From positions 1 through 8,312 of the forward strand of contig CALNAE010000147.1 of NCBI GenBank assembly GCA_937874315.1: 8,312 bases of DNA. The letters run 5' to 3'. Shown here one piece after another: positions 1-6,873 of the stretch. Made by a program: the position numbers and the translations under genes. The notes under the pieces were generated by a model, which ran no database searches, had not been told where the DNA came from, and worked only from the letters and a program-made list of their open reading frames with translations. Source of the DNA: an uncultured Bifidobacterium sp. GTDB lineage: Bacteria; Actinomycetota; Actinomycetes; Actinomycetales; Bifidobacteriaceae. How positions within the stretch are numbered: the first letter of the stretch is position 1; every line of letters starts with the position of its first letter.

Positions 1-2922
1 CGGTGCATCGCGCCGCGCAGGCCCGTCCTCATCCAAGGGCACGGCCCTGCCGTTGTCATCCAGTACCGGCACCGGGACGTCGGGGCCGTAGCCGGCGAGG
101 AGATCCTCGACGTTCATGCCCAGCGCATCGTTGATCCGCTGCGACAGCTGTCCCGATGCCGCGGTCTGCCGTTCGCGCTCCACATCCAAGGCATGCTCTC
201 GGCCTTGGCATTCGGCCAGCGTCTGTTCGAACCGCTCGCGACTCCCCCGCAACGTCTTCAGCTCGCCCTCATGCGCCGATGACTGACGTTGCAACGTCTC
301 TCGACGCTCGGTCAATCCGGCGATGCTGCGTTGCACGAAACGTGATATCGCCGTCGCGTCCTCGCCGATACGCGTGATATGGGCGATATCGCTTCGACGC
401 CGCTCGTTCAGAGCCGATATCCGGGTGCGTCGGGTTTCGGCCTGACCCGCCTGGTCTCTGAGCAGACCCTGCTGACGAGCGAGGGATTCCCGTTTGGCAT
501 CGGCGTCCTTCCACGCCAGTTTCGCGGCGATCTCCTGTTCTCTGGCCATGGTGAGCCGGCGTTCATCATCGTGCTCGCGGCGTTCCAGCTCATCCAGATC
601 GGCGTGTTCCGCATTGGGCTGCTGCAATTGCTCGAGCGCATGGCGCAGATCATCGAGCTTCATCCGATGCATCTGCCCGTCTTTTTGCATGGAGACGGTC
701 TTGTCGTTGAGTCCCGATACTTGCCGATCGAGGTGGTCGAGTCTTGATGCGGCGGATGCCATGGATTGTTCCAGCTGTCGTGCCTTGAGCTGCCGCTCCG
801 TACGGGCACGTGATTGCGCGTCGAGCGCATGCCCGGCCTCATCGCGGTAGGCGGCGCGCTCCGTCACTTCCCGTGTCAGGGATTCGACGTCGTCTTGCAA
901 CGTCTGAGCCTGTTCCAACGCGGCGTCACGCCGGGCGGCCAACGACAGGTCGCTGTGCGACAGCGAGGAACCCCCCGATGCGCCTGCCCGGTTGAACACG
1001 TCTCCGTCAGGCGTCACGCTGCAACGCCATCGCCCGTCATCCAATGCCCGCTCGGCCTGCTCTCGGTCGCGCGCGACGGCGCAGTCAGCCAATAGCAGCC
1101 GTACGGCCGCGGCGACCCGGGTCGCCGCGGCACCGTCGTGTGCCTTCGGATTGGCACGAACCAGACTCGCCGCACTGTGCAGCACGCCGGAAGACCCATC
1201 GCCGTCAATCGAACCCTCGCCCTGGTAGGGTGTCAGCAACGCCACTTTCCCAAGCCGTGCCTGGGCAACATGCGACAGCGTTTCGATGACACGCTCCCGA
1301 TCCGGCACGACCAGGGCGTTGGCGAAATCACCCAACGCCGACGACACGGCTTCCTGCCATCCATCATCGATGCGAATGAAATCTGCGATTCCGCCGAGCA
1401 CCTCGGCCGTCTCATCGCCGTGAAACGACGATGACTCGCTGCGCCCCTGCAAGGTGTCCTGCAGCGCATCCGCCTTGGATCGCAGTGCGATTACCTTGCC
1501 CTGCACGGAACGAAGGCGCTCTTCGACGTCGCCCAACGATTCCCGGGCATGTTGCAGCTCGGTTTTGGCCAGCTGGAACGCCTTGCCGTCATCCTCGAAC
1601 GACGTCTGGAGAGTGTGGTCGAATTCGTCGTATTGTCGCTGCGTCTGCTCGCGCTGCGCGATCAGGCTGGCATGCTGGGCGGCAAAATCCTTGGCTCTGG
1701 TGTCGGCGAGCTCGATGGCCGACTCCTCACGCGCGATTAACGCGCGATAGTTCGCCATGCGCTCGTCACGTTGTTGTTCGCTTTTGCGCAGCTGCGCCAA
1801 GGTTTGACGGATCGAAGCCAACTGCTGCTCATCGCGAGCGCGGGCTTCCGTTGCCTGGTCAAACGCCAATCGCGTCGTGTCTACAAGTTCGCGCTGACGC
1901 GCCTCCTGAGATTGCAACTCATCGGCGCGTTGCAGCAGCAGCGCGGGATCCTCCCCGAAATTCGTGACGATCTGCCCCTCCAAGGAGCGCGCTCGCTCCT
2001 GGGCGAGCGATGCCACCGAACGCAAACGCTCCTCGATCTGCGCGAGCCGATGCCAGGTCTGATTCATCGCCGTCAACGCAGGATTGGACCGTGCACCAAG
2101 CGCTTCCAGCTGCCCGATCCTCGCCTTGACTTCCGCCAGATTGCGTTGCTGCTCCTGCACCGCGCTGCGCTCGGCTGCGAGCTGGGACCGAGTCCGTTCA
2201 CGTCGCGTTCGTGTGATCAGCGCGTCTTCGGCGAACAACCGTGCCTGTGCGTCGCGGACCGTTACCTGAATGCCTTCCGCCTTGCGCGAGACCCGTGCCT
2301 GGCGTCCCAACGGCCCCAGTTGTCGATGAATCTCGCCCAGCAGATCGTCCAGTCGCGACAGATTCGTCTCGGTATTCGCCAATTTGCGCAACGCGCGTTC
2401 CTTGCGCTTGCGGTGCTTGAGAATGCCCGCGGCCTCTTCGATGAAGGCACGGTGGCCGCTGGGATCGGCCCGCAGAATCGTATCGAGGCGCCCCTGCCCC
2501 ACGATGACGTGCATCTGCTGGCCAAGACCGGTGTCGGACAACAGCTCCTGAATGTCCAAGAGCCGACACTGCGATCCGTTGATGGCGTACTCCGATCCGC
2601 CGTTGCGAAAGAGCGTGCGGCTGATCGTCACTTCACTGTAATCGATGTCGAGCGTGTGATCGGCGTTGTCGATCGTCAGGGTCACCTGCGCCCTGCCCAG
2701 TGGCGGACGGTCGCTGGTACCGGCGAAAATGACATCCTCCATCGACGTGCCACGGAGGTTCTTGACCCCCTGCTCGCCCATCACCCAGGACAACGCATCG
2801 ACGATATTGGACTTGCCCGAGCCATTGGGCCCGATCACCGCCGTGATGCCCGGCTCGAAACGAAGCGTGGTCGCCGTGGCGAAGGATTTGAATCCTCGAA
2901 GCGTCAGTTCCTTGAGATACAT
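1..2922 (-). CDS. smc: Chromosome segregation/condensation ATPase SMC (3' end beyond left edge)
   Basis: This is the first 974 residues of the structural maintenance of chromosomes protein. In the family it dimerises and, with ScpA and ScpB, forms the bacterial condensin that loads on and extrudes DNA. The frame reads without a stop from 2922 to base 1. Visible features in order: the canonical SMC start MYLKELTLRGFKSF; Walker A GPNGSGKS at residues 31-38; an LRG motif with R57, where SMC proteins place an arginine finger; the VGQG Q-loop at 141-144; FIEEAAGI at about 160-167; a long Gln/Arg/Glu-rich coiled-coil arm at about 170-500; a hinge at about 505-655 ending in GASGG (647-651); and a returning coiled coil to about 930. 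The LSGG signature and Walker B of the C-terminal head should lie left of the window, since family members run to roughly 1,200 residues. The gene follows folC by 27 bases. The start is well fixed by the conserved N-terminus and an upstream GGAGAA. Identification is very secure. Confidence 0.97.
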   Translation of the reverse strand, partial: MYLKELTLRGFKSFATATTLRFEPGITAVIGPNGSGKSNIVDALSWVMGEQGVKNLRGTSMEDVIFAGTSDRPPLGRAQVTLTIDNADHTLDIDYSEVTISRTLFRNGGSEYAINGSQCRLLDIQELLSDTGLGQQMHVIVGQGRLDTILRADPSGHRAFIEEAAGILKHRKRKERALRKLANTETNLSRLDDLLGEIHRQLGPLGRQARVSRKAEGIQVTVRDAQARLFAEDALITRTRRERTRSQLAAERSAVQEQQRNLAEVKARIGQLEALGARSNPALTAMNQTWHRLAQIEERLRSVASLAQERARSLEGQIVTNFGEDPALLLQRADELQSQEARQRELVDTTRLAFDQATEARARDEQQLASIRQTLAQLRKSEQQRDERMANYRALIAREESAIELADTRAKDFAAQHASLIAQREQTQRQYDEFDHTLQTSFEDDGKAFQLAKTELQHARESLGDVEERLRSVQGKVIALRSKADALQDTLQGRSESSSFHGDETAEVLGGIADFIRIDDGWQEAVSSALGDFANALVVPDRERVIETLSHVAQARLGKVALLTPYQGEGSIDGDGSSGVLHSAASLVRANPKAHDGAAATRVAAAVRLLLADCAVARDREQAERALDDGRWRCSVTPDGDVFNRAGASGGSSLSHSDLSLAARRDAALEQAQTLQDDVESLTREVTERAAYRDEAGHALDAQSRARTERQLKARQLEQSMASAASRLDHLDRQVSGLNDKTVSMQKDGQMHRMKLDDLRHALEQLQQPNAEHADLDELERREHDDERRLTMAREQEIAAKLAWKDADAKRESLARQQGLLRDQAGQAETRRTRISALNERRRSDIAHITRIGEDATAISRFVQRSIAGLTERRETLQRQSSAHEGELKTLRGSRERFEQTLAECQGREHALDVERERQTAASGQLSQRINDALGMNVEDLLAGYGPDVPVPVLDDNGRAVPLDEDGPARRDAP

Positions 2923-2934
2923 GATGTCAGCGCG

Positions 2935-2940
2935 TTCTCC
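2935..2940 (-). promoter_or_regulatory. Probable ribosome binding site of smc
   Basis: On the minus strand GGAGAA lies 12 bases upstream of the smc ATG at 2922. The spacing is somewhat long, but the site falls inside the 27-base folC-smc gap, and no better purine-rich stretch is closer. It supports translation from the MYLKEL start. Confidence 0.5.
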
Positions 2941-2949
2941 GGTCGGCGG

Positions 2950-4488
2950 TCAGTGGTCGGTGGCGAGCTCATCGCTCGCCGCCGGCGACGCATCCACGCC
3001 GGATCGATCAGAGGCATTCGACTCATCGTGATCGGCTTGCCCAGGCTGGACCGGCTCTACGGCTTGGGGATGGACCCGTTCGGCTTTCGTTTTCCTCAGC
3101 TCGGGATCGATCTGCTCCTTCAACAGGATCCGCGCATCGCCCGCGGTGACGAAGCTGCCGCAGATCAGCACCCCGTGGCCATAGCCGACGCCAAGCTCGT
3201 CCTCGGCGTCCACCATATCGACGGCGGTCTGAATCGCATCCGGCAACGCATCGACCCGGGTCACGCGATCGGAACCGAATACGCCATCGGCGATCTTCTC
3301 CAGCTCCTCGGCCGGCATCACCCGATCCCTCCACGAGTTCTGCGTGACGACGATATGGCTCAATATCGGTTCGAGAATGCCTAGGAAGGCCTCCACCTGC
3401 TTGTCCTTCATCATGGAGACCACACCGACGAGCTGTTCGAAGTCATAGTTCTCGTCGATGGCGTCACGCAACGCCTCGGCGGCATTAAGATTATGTCCAC
3501 CGTCGAGAATGATCGTGGGTGAAGTCCGGATCTGCTCGATCCTTCCCGGTATCTTCACCCCCTGCAACCCCTCTGCCACCAGATCGCCGTCCAACACGCC
3601 GTTGACGGGGATCACGGTCTCCGCCGCGGCGAGCGCGGCCAGCGCGTTATGGGCCTGGTGCTTGCCGAATTTGGCGACGGGCACATCCTCGTACACCCCG
3701 TTGGGGGTGCGCAGAGTGACCAACTGTCCACCAACGGCGGGCTTGCGAGCCATGACCTCCATCTCCTCGCCGTCGCGGATCAGCGTCGCATGATTCCGTT
3801 CCGCGGCGGCCTCGAGGATCGGCATGACCTCCTCGGCATGCGGCTGCGCGCCGATGATGGCGGTCGAATTCGGCTTGATGATGCCGGCCTTCTCCGCCGC
3901 GATCTTCTCAACGGTATCGCCCAGCCACTGCATGTGATCCATGTCCACCGGGCCGATCACGCAGGCATCGCCATCGAGCACGTTCGTGGCGTCCCATCGG
4001 CCACCCATGCCCACCTCGACGATGGCCACATCCACGGGCGCATCCGCGAATTTCCAGATAGCCATGGCCGTGAGCACTTCGAAGAAACTCATCGGCGGCT
4101 TGTTGCGCTGCTTCATGGCCTGATCGACCAGTGCGACGAAATCCCGGATCTGTTCCCAGGCGTCGACGAAGTCGTCGTCGGACAGCTCCTGCCCGTCAAT
4201 GGCGATTCGCTCGTTGATTCGCTCGAGATGAGGAGAGGTATACAACCCGGTACGCATGCCATATGCCCGACAAATCGCCTCGGCCATCCGCGCCGTTGAC
4301 CCCTTGCCATTGGTTCCGGTGATGTGGATGATTCGGAACGAGTCCTCGGGATGCCCCAGCAGATCAAGCATCAACTGCAGACGATCAAGATCGAGATTGG
4401 TGGTATTGTGCTCGGTCGGCCGGCTCATGATGTCCCTGGACACCTCTTGGATCGTGGCATGACTCTGGTTCGGATACTCATATGACAT
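2950..4488 (-). CDS. folC: Folylpolyglutamate synthase / dihydrofolate synthase FolC
   Basis: This 512-residue Mur-ligase-family enzyme uses ATP to add glutamate to folates, and in bacteria usually also to dihydropteroate to make dihydrofolate. Visible motifs: P-loop HITGTNGKGST (residues 55-65); TSPHL (84-88); SFFEVLT (134-140); VEVGMGGRWDATN (157-169); DH at 184-185; EKIAAEKAGI (194-203), whose K200 matches the carbamylated lysine of the family; HQAHN (277-281); the domain-linker PGRIEQI (314-320); LDGGHN (328-333), a variant of the usual DGAHN; and CGSFVTAG (443-450). From about residue 465 a charged, low-complexity tail extends the protein beyond the usual 420-450 residues. The ATG at 4488 is preferred over the in-frame Met21 because a purine-rich AAGG lies 10 bases upstream and a promoter-like element sits at a suitable distance; Met21 is possible. 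It is the upstream partner of smc. Whether the enzyme has one or both activities cannot be read from sequence. Confidence 0.95.
   Translation of the reverse strand: MSYEYPNQSHATIQEVSRDIMSRPTEHNTTNLDLDRLQLMLDLLGHPEDSFRIIHITGTNGKGSTARMAEAICRAYGMRTGLYTSPHLERINERIAIDGQELSDDDFVDAWEQIRDFVALVDQAMKQRNKPPMSFFEVLTAMAIWKFADAPVDVAIVEVGMGGRWDATNVLDGDACVIGPVDMDHMQWLGDTVEKIAAEKAGIIKPNSTAIIGAQPHAEEVMPILEAAAERNHATLIRDGEEMEVMARKPAVGGQLVTLRTPNGVYEDVPVAKFGKHQAHNALAALAAAETVIPVNGVLDGDLVAEGLQGVKIPGRIEQIRTSPTIILDGGHNLNAAEALRDAIDENYDFEQLVGVVSMMKDKQVEAFLGILEPILSHIVVTQNSWRDRVMPAEELEKIADGVFGSDRVTRVDALPDAIQTAVDMVDAEDELGVGYGHGVLICGSFVTAGDARILLKEQIDPELRKTKAERVHPQAVEPVQPGQADHDESNASDRSGVDASPAASDELATDH
2958..2984 (-). other. 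Hairpin in the last codons of folC, ahead of smc
   Basis: A perfect 7-bp GC-rich inverted repeat, GGCGAGC (2962-2968) and GCTCGCC (2974-2980), encloses a 5-base loop. After one mismatched pair, three more pairs extend it (2958-2960 with 2982-2984). In the folC-smc message it would fold just before the folC stop codon and about 36 bases before the smc start. It has no following U-run, so it is not a normal intrinsic terminator. It could influence mRNA stability or smc translation, or be a by-product of the codon sequence in the FolC tail. The structure is seen; any role is unproven. Confidence 0.4.
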
Positions 4489-4532
4489 ACTGCTGTGACC
4501 TTGACCCTTCCGATGTGCTTGAAACCCTCACT

Positions 4533-4560
4533 ATTCTAGGCGAGCGGGTGAACCTGTCGC
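4533..4560 (-). promoter_or_regulatory. Candidate sigma-70-type promoter for folC-smc
   Basis: Read on the minus strand, a -10-like TAGAAT (4538-4533) is preceded by a -35-like GCGACA (4560-4555) with a 16-base spacer. The -10 matches the TATAAT consensus at five of six bases and the -35 matches TTGACA at four of six. Transcription would begin near 4526, leaving a leader of about 38 bases before the folC ATG. This is pattern matching only, but position and orientation fit. Confidence 0.5.
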
Positions 4561-4608
4561 ATCTGTCGGCGAACACGCGCGATCCGGCGAGGCGGCCGCC
4601 CGTTTCGC

Positions 4609-4626
4609 GCCGGGTTTTACCCCGGC
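4609..4626 (+). other. Small inverted repeat in the pepP upstream region
   Basis: GCCGGG (4609-4614) and CCCGGC (4621-4626) form a 6-bp all-GC stem around the loop TTTTAC, about 70 bases before the pepP ATG. It is too short to assign a role. It could be a leader-RNA hairpin if transcription starts upstream of it, or chance in GC-rich DNA. Confidence 0.25.
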
Positions 4627-4683
4627 ATCACTACCATGGGGCAGGTAACGGCGATGGTGCGTCGCCCGCCGTGACCATGCAGC

Positions 4684-4690
4684 AAGGAGA
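4684..4690 (+). promoter_or_regulatory. Strong ribosome binding site of pepP
   Basis: AAGGAGA lies 6 bases upstream of the ATG at 4697. It is an almost ideal Shine-Dalgarno match at good spacing, and it fixes the pepP start over the out-of-frame ATGs at 4635 and 4676. Confidence 0.85.
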
Positions 4691-4696
4691 GAAGTC

Positions 4697-6289
4697 ATGA
4701 GCGCAGTCGTAACCGATAAGGACAAGGAATACGAAGCACGTGAGGAGGCGGCCGCGCCCGGGCCGGCGCAGCCCATGGCGGACCGGGTCAACAACCGCTC
4801 GCTTCGCCCCGGCGGCGAAGCCTTCAAGACATTCATGACCACGGGCTGGGACCGTCAGGAGCCGGTCATCGAGCCGTTGGAATCTAGCACATACATCCCC
4901 GAACGTCTCAAGACCCTCGGCAGCCGTTTCCCCGGCGAACGGCTGGTCATCCCGGCAGGCCAGCCGAAGGTGCGCAACAACGACGACGACTATGCTTTCC
5001 GTCCTGATTCCGTGTTCTCGTATTACACGGGGCTCGGACAGGACTACGAATCCGGCGCGGTGCTCGTGCTGAATCCCGTCGATGCAGAGAGTCCCGAAGC
5101 CCAGGCGGGCATTACTCATATCCCCGAACTGTTCGTCGCCCCGCGAGCCGACAACAGCACCGAAGACTACTATCGAGATCCGCATTATGGCGAGTACTGG
5201 GTGGGCCCGCGCGCCGGACTGAAGGAGCTCAAGGCCATGACCGGCATTCAGACGCACGATCTTGCGCAGCTGCCGGATGCGCTGTCCAAGGACGTGGGCG
5301 GCGAGGCAGGGGCTGTCCGAGTCCGCACGATTCGCGAGGCGGACCCGGAGGTCACCACCATGGTCGAGACGATCCGGCATGCCAACGGGTTCCCCGATGC
5401 CGATGACAATCAGATCGCCGACGATGCGTTCAAAGAGTTCGCCTCCGAAACCCGCATGGTCAAGGACCCCTACGAGATCCGTGAAATCCGCAAGGCGGTG
5501 TCCGCCACCAAGGACGGCTTCGACCGGATTCTGTCTCGGTTGCCTGATGTGCTCGAAGAGCCCCGTTCCGAGCGCATGCTCGAGGGCGAATTCAACGCGG
5601 TGGCGCGGGAGGAAGGCAACACCGTGGGGTACGACACGATTATCGCCTCCGGCAAGCACGCGCCGATTCTCCATTGGATGCGCAACACGGGAGTCGTCGG
5701 CGACGGCGAGATGCTGCTCATCGATGCCGGTGTGGAGGTCGAGAGCCTGTATACGGCGGATATCACCAGAACCTTCCCGACCAACGGCGTCTTCACCCCT
5801 CTGCAGCGCAGGCTCTATCAGACCGTGCTCGACTCGCAGCAGGCCGGTTTCGAAGCCGCCGAACCCGGAGCGACCTATTCCGATATCCATCACGCCTGCA
5901 TGCGCGTCATCGCCGAACGTCTCCACGATTGGGGCGTTCTTCCGGTGGACGTCGAGGAGGCGCTGTCCCCCGAAGGACAACAGCATCGGCGCTGGATCGC
6001 CTGCGGCGTGGCACATCACCTCGGACTTGACGTCCACGATTGTGCTCAGGCCCGCTACGAGTCGTATCAGGGCGCGACGATCACGCCGGGCATGGTCTTC
6101 ACCATCGAGCCCGGTCTGTACTTCGCCCAGAACGACCTGCTGCTGCCTCCTGAGATGCGCGGCATCGGCATTCGCATCGAGGACGACGTGCTGATGACGG
6201 AACATGGTCCCGAATGGATTTCCGCAGGCATCCCGAAGCAGATCGACGATGTCGAGGCCTGGATGAGGCAACGCCGTGCCAACGCCTGA
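4697..6289 (+). CDS. pepP: Xaa-Pro aminopeptidase (aminopeptidase P, M24B family)
   Basis: This 530-residue cytoplasmic metallopeptidase is predicted to remove an N-terminal residue preceding proline, using a two-metal (typically manganese) centre. After a charged, Ala/Pro-rich leader of about 35 residues comes an AMP_N domain (about 65-200) with LVIPAG (83-88), RNNDDDYAFRPDS (93-105) and YYTGL (109-113). The catalytic pita-bread domain spans about 255-510. By alignment to E. coli PepP, the metal ligands are D343 (LIDAG), D355 (TADITRTFP), H440 (AHHLGLDVHD), E471 (TIEPGLY) and E495 (IRIEDD). H326 and H447 match the further catalytic histidines. All key residues are present, so it should be active. 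There is no signal peptide or membrane segment. A strong ribosome binding site precedes the ATG, and the downstream Nudix gene overlaps its end by 14 bases. A role in using proline-rich food or host peptides is plausible but inferred. Confidence 0.95.
   Translation: MSAVVTDKDKEYEAREEAAAPGPAQPMADRVNNRSLRPGGEAFKTFMTTGWDRQEPVIEPLESSTYIPERLKTLGSRFPGERLVIPAGQPKVRNNDDDYAFRPDSVFSYYTGLGQDYESGAVLVLNPVDAESPEAQAGITHIPELFVAPRADNSTEDYYRDPHYGEYWVGPRAGLKELKAMTGIQTHDLAQLPDALSKDVGGEAGAVRVRTIREADPEVTTMVETIRHANGFPDADDNQIADDAFKEFASETRMVKDPYEIREIRKAVSATKDGFDRILSRLPDVLEEPRSERMLEGEFNAVAREEGNTVGYDTIIASGKHAPILHWMRNTGVVGDGEMLLIDAGVEVESLYTADITRTFPTNGVFTPLQRRLYQTVLDSQQAGFEAAEPGATYSDIHHACMRVIAERLHDWGVLPVDVEEALSPEGQQHRRWIACGVAHHLGLDVHDCAQARYESYQGATITPGMVFTIEPGLYFAQNDLLLPPEMRGIGIRIEDDVLMTEHGPEWISAGIPKQIDDVEAWMRQRRANA
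6265..6268 (+). promoter_or_regulatory. Ribosome binding site supporting the GTG start of the Nudix gene
   Basis: GAGG inside the last codons of pepP lies 7 bases ahead of GTG at 6276. No in-frame ATG occurs in the first half of the downstream protein, and the conserved Nudix fold begins within about 25 residues, so this GTG is the best-supported start and implies a 14-base overlap with pepP. Confidence 0.55.
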
Positions 6290-6797
6290 TTTCGTATTAC
6301 GCCTGCGACGCCGGATCGGTCATGACCTGCTCTGGCTCACCGGCGTGACCGGCTACGTTCAGGACGCCGAGGGTCGGGTGCTGCTCGGACGGCGGTCAGA
6401 CACCGGGCAGTGGGCGCTGATTTACGGCATCAACGAACCCGGCGAGCAACCGGCCGATACGCTGGTGCGCGAGATCAAAGAGGAAACCGGCGTCGACGCG
6501 ATCGTCACCGATCTGGTCGCCGTCGTGTCCTCGTCGAAGGTCATCACCTACGCCAACGGCGATCAGACGCAGTACATGGACCACTCGTTTCTGTGTACGC
6601 TGACCGGATCGGGCAATGCCACGCCATTCGTCGGCGACGAGGAAAGTCTTGACGTGGGGTGGTTCAAGCCGGACCGACTGCCCGCCCCACTAGCGGACAG
6701 CACCGTGGAGCGCATGAAGTTGTTCCATCGATTCATCGCGGCCAAGACGCGCGGCGACGCCCATGCGTTCTTCGTGAGCGACGGCACGCTCGTGTGA
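6276..6797 (+). CDS. Nudix hydrolase, substrate unknown
   Basis: This 173-residue protein belongs to the Nudix superfamily, whose members cleave nucleoside diphosphates linked to another group, using divalent metal. The sequence holds a complete Nudix box, G51-x5-E57-x7-R65-E66-I-K-E69-E70-x-G72-V, with the metal-binding glutamates intact. The fold begins at about residue 22 (GVTGYVQDAEGRVLLGRR), and the downstream half contains a YMDHSFLC strand (100-107) and DVGWFKPDRLP (126-136), typical of soluble house-cleaning Nudix proteins. Box-level features do not reveal the substrate; ADP-ribose-type, nucleotide-sugar or oxidised-nucleotide hydrolysis are all possible. It starts with GTG inside the pepP end (14-base overlap), which suggests translational coupling. 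It ends in a tandem in-frame stop, TGA then TAG. No signal peptide or membrane segment is seen. The family call is firm; the specific function is unknown. Confidence 0.92.
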   Translation: MPTPDFVLRLRRRIGHDLLWLTGVTGYVQDAEGRVLLGRRSDTGQWALIYGINEPGEQPADTLVREIKEETGVDAIVTDLVAVVSSSKVITYANGDQTQYMDHSFLCTLTGSGNATPFVGDEESLDVGWFKPDRLPAPLADSTVERMKLFHRFIAAKTRGDAHAFFVSDGTLV

Positions 6798-6857
6798 TAG
6801 AACTCGACGCTTACCGCCTCGCCGATATGGCCGTATCACGTTCATGACGACTGCCGC
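6798..6857. other. Convergent intergenic gap without a clear terminator
   Basis: These 60 bases separate the 3' ends of the Nudix and transporter genes. No GC-rich stem followed by a T-run is present on either strand. There is a 14-base near-palindrome, GATATGGCCGTATC (6824-6837), with one imperfect pair and no room for a loop. There is also a weak long-range pairing of GTGATA (6794-6799) with TATCAC (6834-6839). Termination here must be Rho-dependent or use elements I cannot recognise. Confidence 0.5.
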
Positions 6858-6873
6858 TCATGACGACTGCTGC
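6842..6873. repeat. 16-base tandem duplication across the transporter stop codon
   Basis: Two adjacent 16-base copies, TCATGACGACTGCCGC (6842-6857) and TCATGACGACTGCTGC (6858-6873), differ at one base. The second copy encodes the final codons and TGA stop of the minus-strand ATPase; the first lies just past it. Because 16 is not a multiple of three, the outer copy supplies a TGA in another frame. It looks like a recent slippage or short duplication event. Confidence 0.85.

Larger units (their letters stand above)
4489..4696. other. Divergent intergenic region between folC and pepP
   Basis: These 208 bases separate two divergently transcribed genes and should hold both promoters. A folC promoter candidate is recognisable at 4533-4560. 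No convincing -35/-10 pair was found for pepP: TACCAT at 4632-4637 resembles a -10, but no acceptable -35 sits 16-18 bases before it. Other contents are two CTGTCG direct repeats (4554-4559 and 4563-4568), a 10-base perfect palindrome GGCGGCCGCC (4591-4600) and a small inverted repeat at 4609-4626. I saw no conserved small ORF, riboswitch or RNA gene here. Confidence 0.7.

Noticed and set aside
379..747. Plus-strand open frame with hydrophobic stretches opposite smc
   Set aside because: It lies opposite the SMC coiled coil, where alternate-frame readings of repetitive Leu/Gln/Glu codons give spurious hydrophobic peptides; smc reads cleanly through.
1990..2009. Perfect 7-bp inverted repeat CGCTCGC / GCGAGCG with a 6-base loop
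   Set aside because: It falls within the SMC coiled-coil coding region, where repeated Arg, Ala, Ser and Glu codons easily create such pairings; no regulatory context.
1771..3384. A 537-codon open frame on the plus strand opposite smc and folC
   Set aside because: It is codon-in-phase with both real minus-strand genes, which rarely use TTA, CTA and TCA, so stops are scarce opposite them. Its translation shows no recognisable motifs, and it runs across two genuine gene ends.
4589..4755. The 11-mer GAGGCGGCCGC occurring at 4589-4599 and again at 4745-4755
   Set aside because: It is a GC-only palindromic core likely to recur by chance in this composition; one copy is intergenic and the other encodes the Ala-rich PepP leader, with no flanking similarity.
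5262..6194. A 310-codon Arg/Ser/Pro-rich plus-strand frame inside pepP
   Set aside because: Its biased composition is typical of an out-of-frame reading of GC-rich coding DNA, and it overlaps an intact enzyme gene.
4631..6271. A 546-codon open frame on the minus strand covering nearly all of pepP
   Set aside because: It is the in-phase antisense shadow of pepP. The plus strand has all M24B catalytic residues and a strong ribosome binding site; the minus frame has no family motifs.
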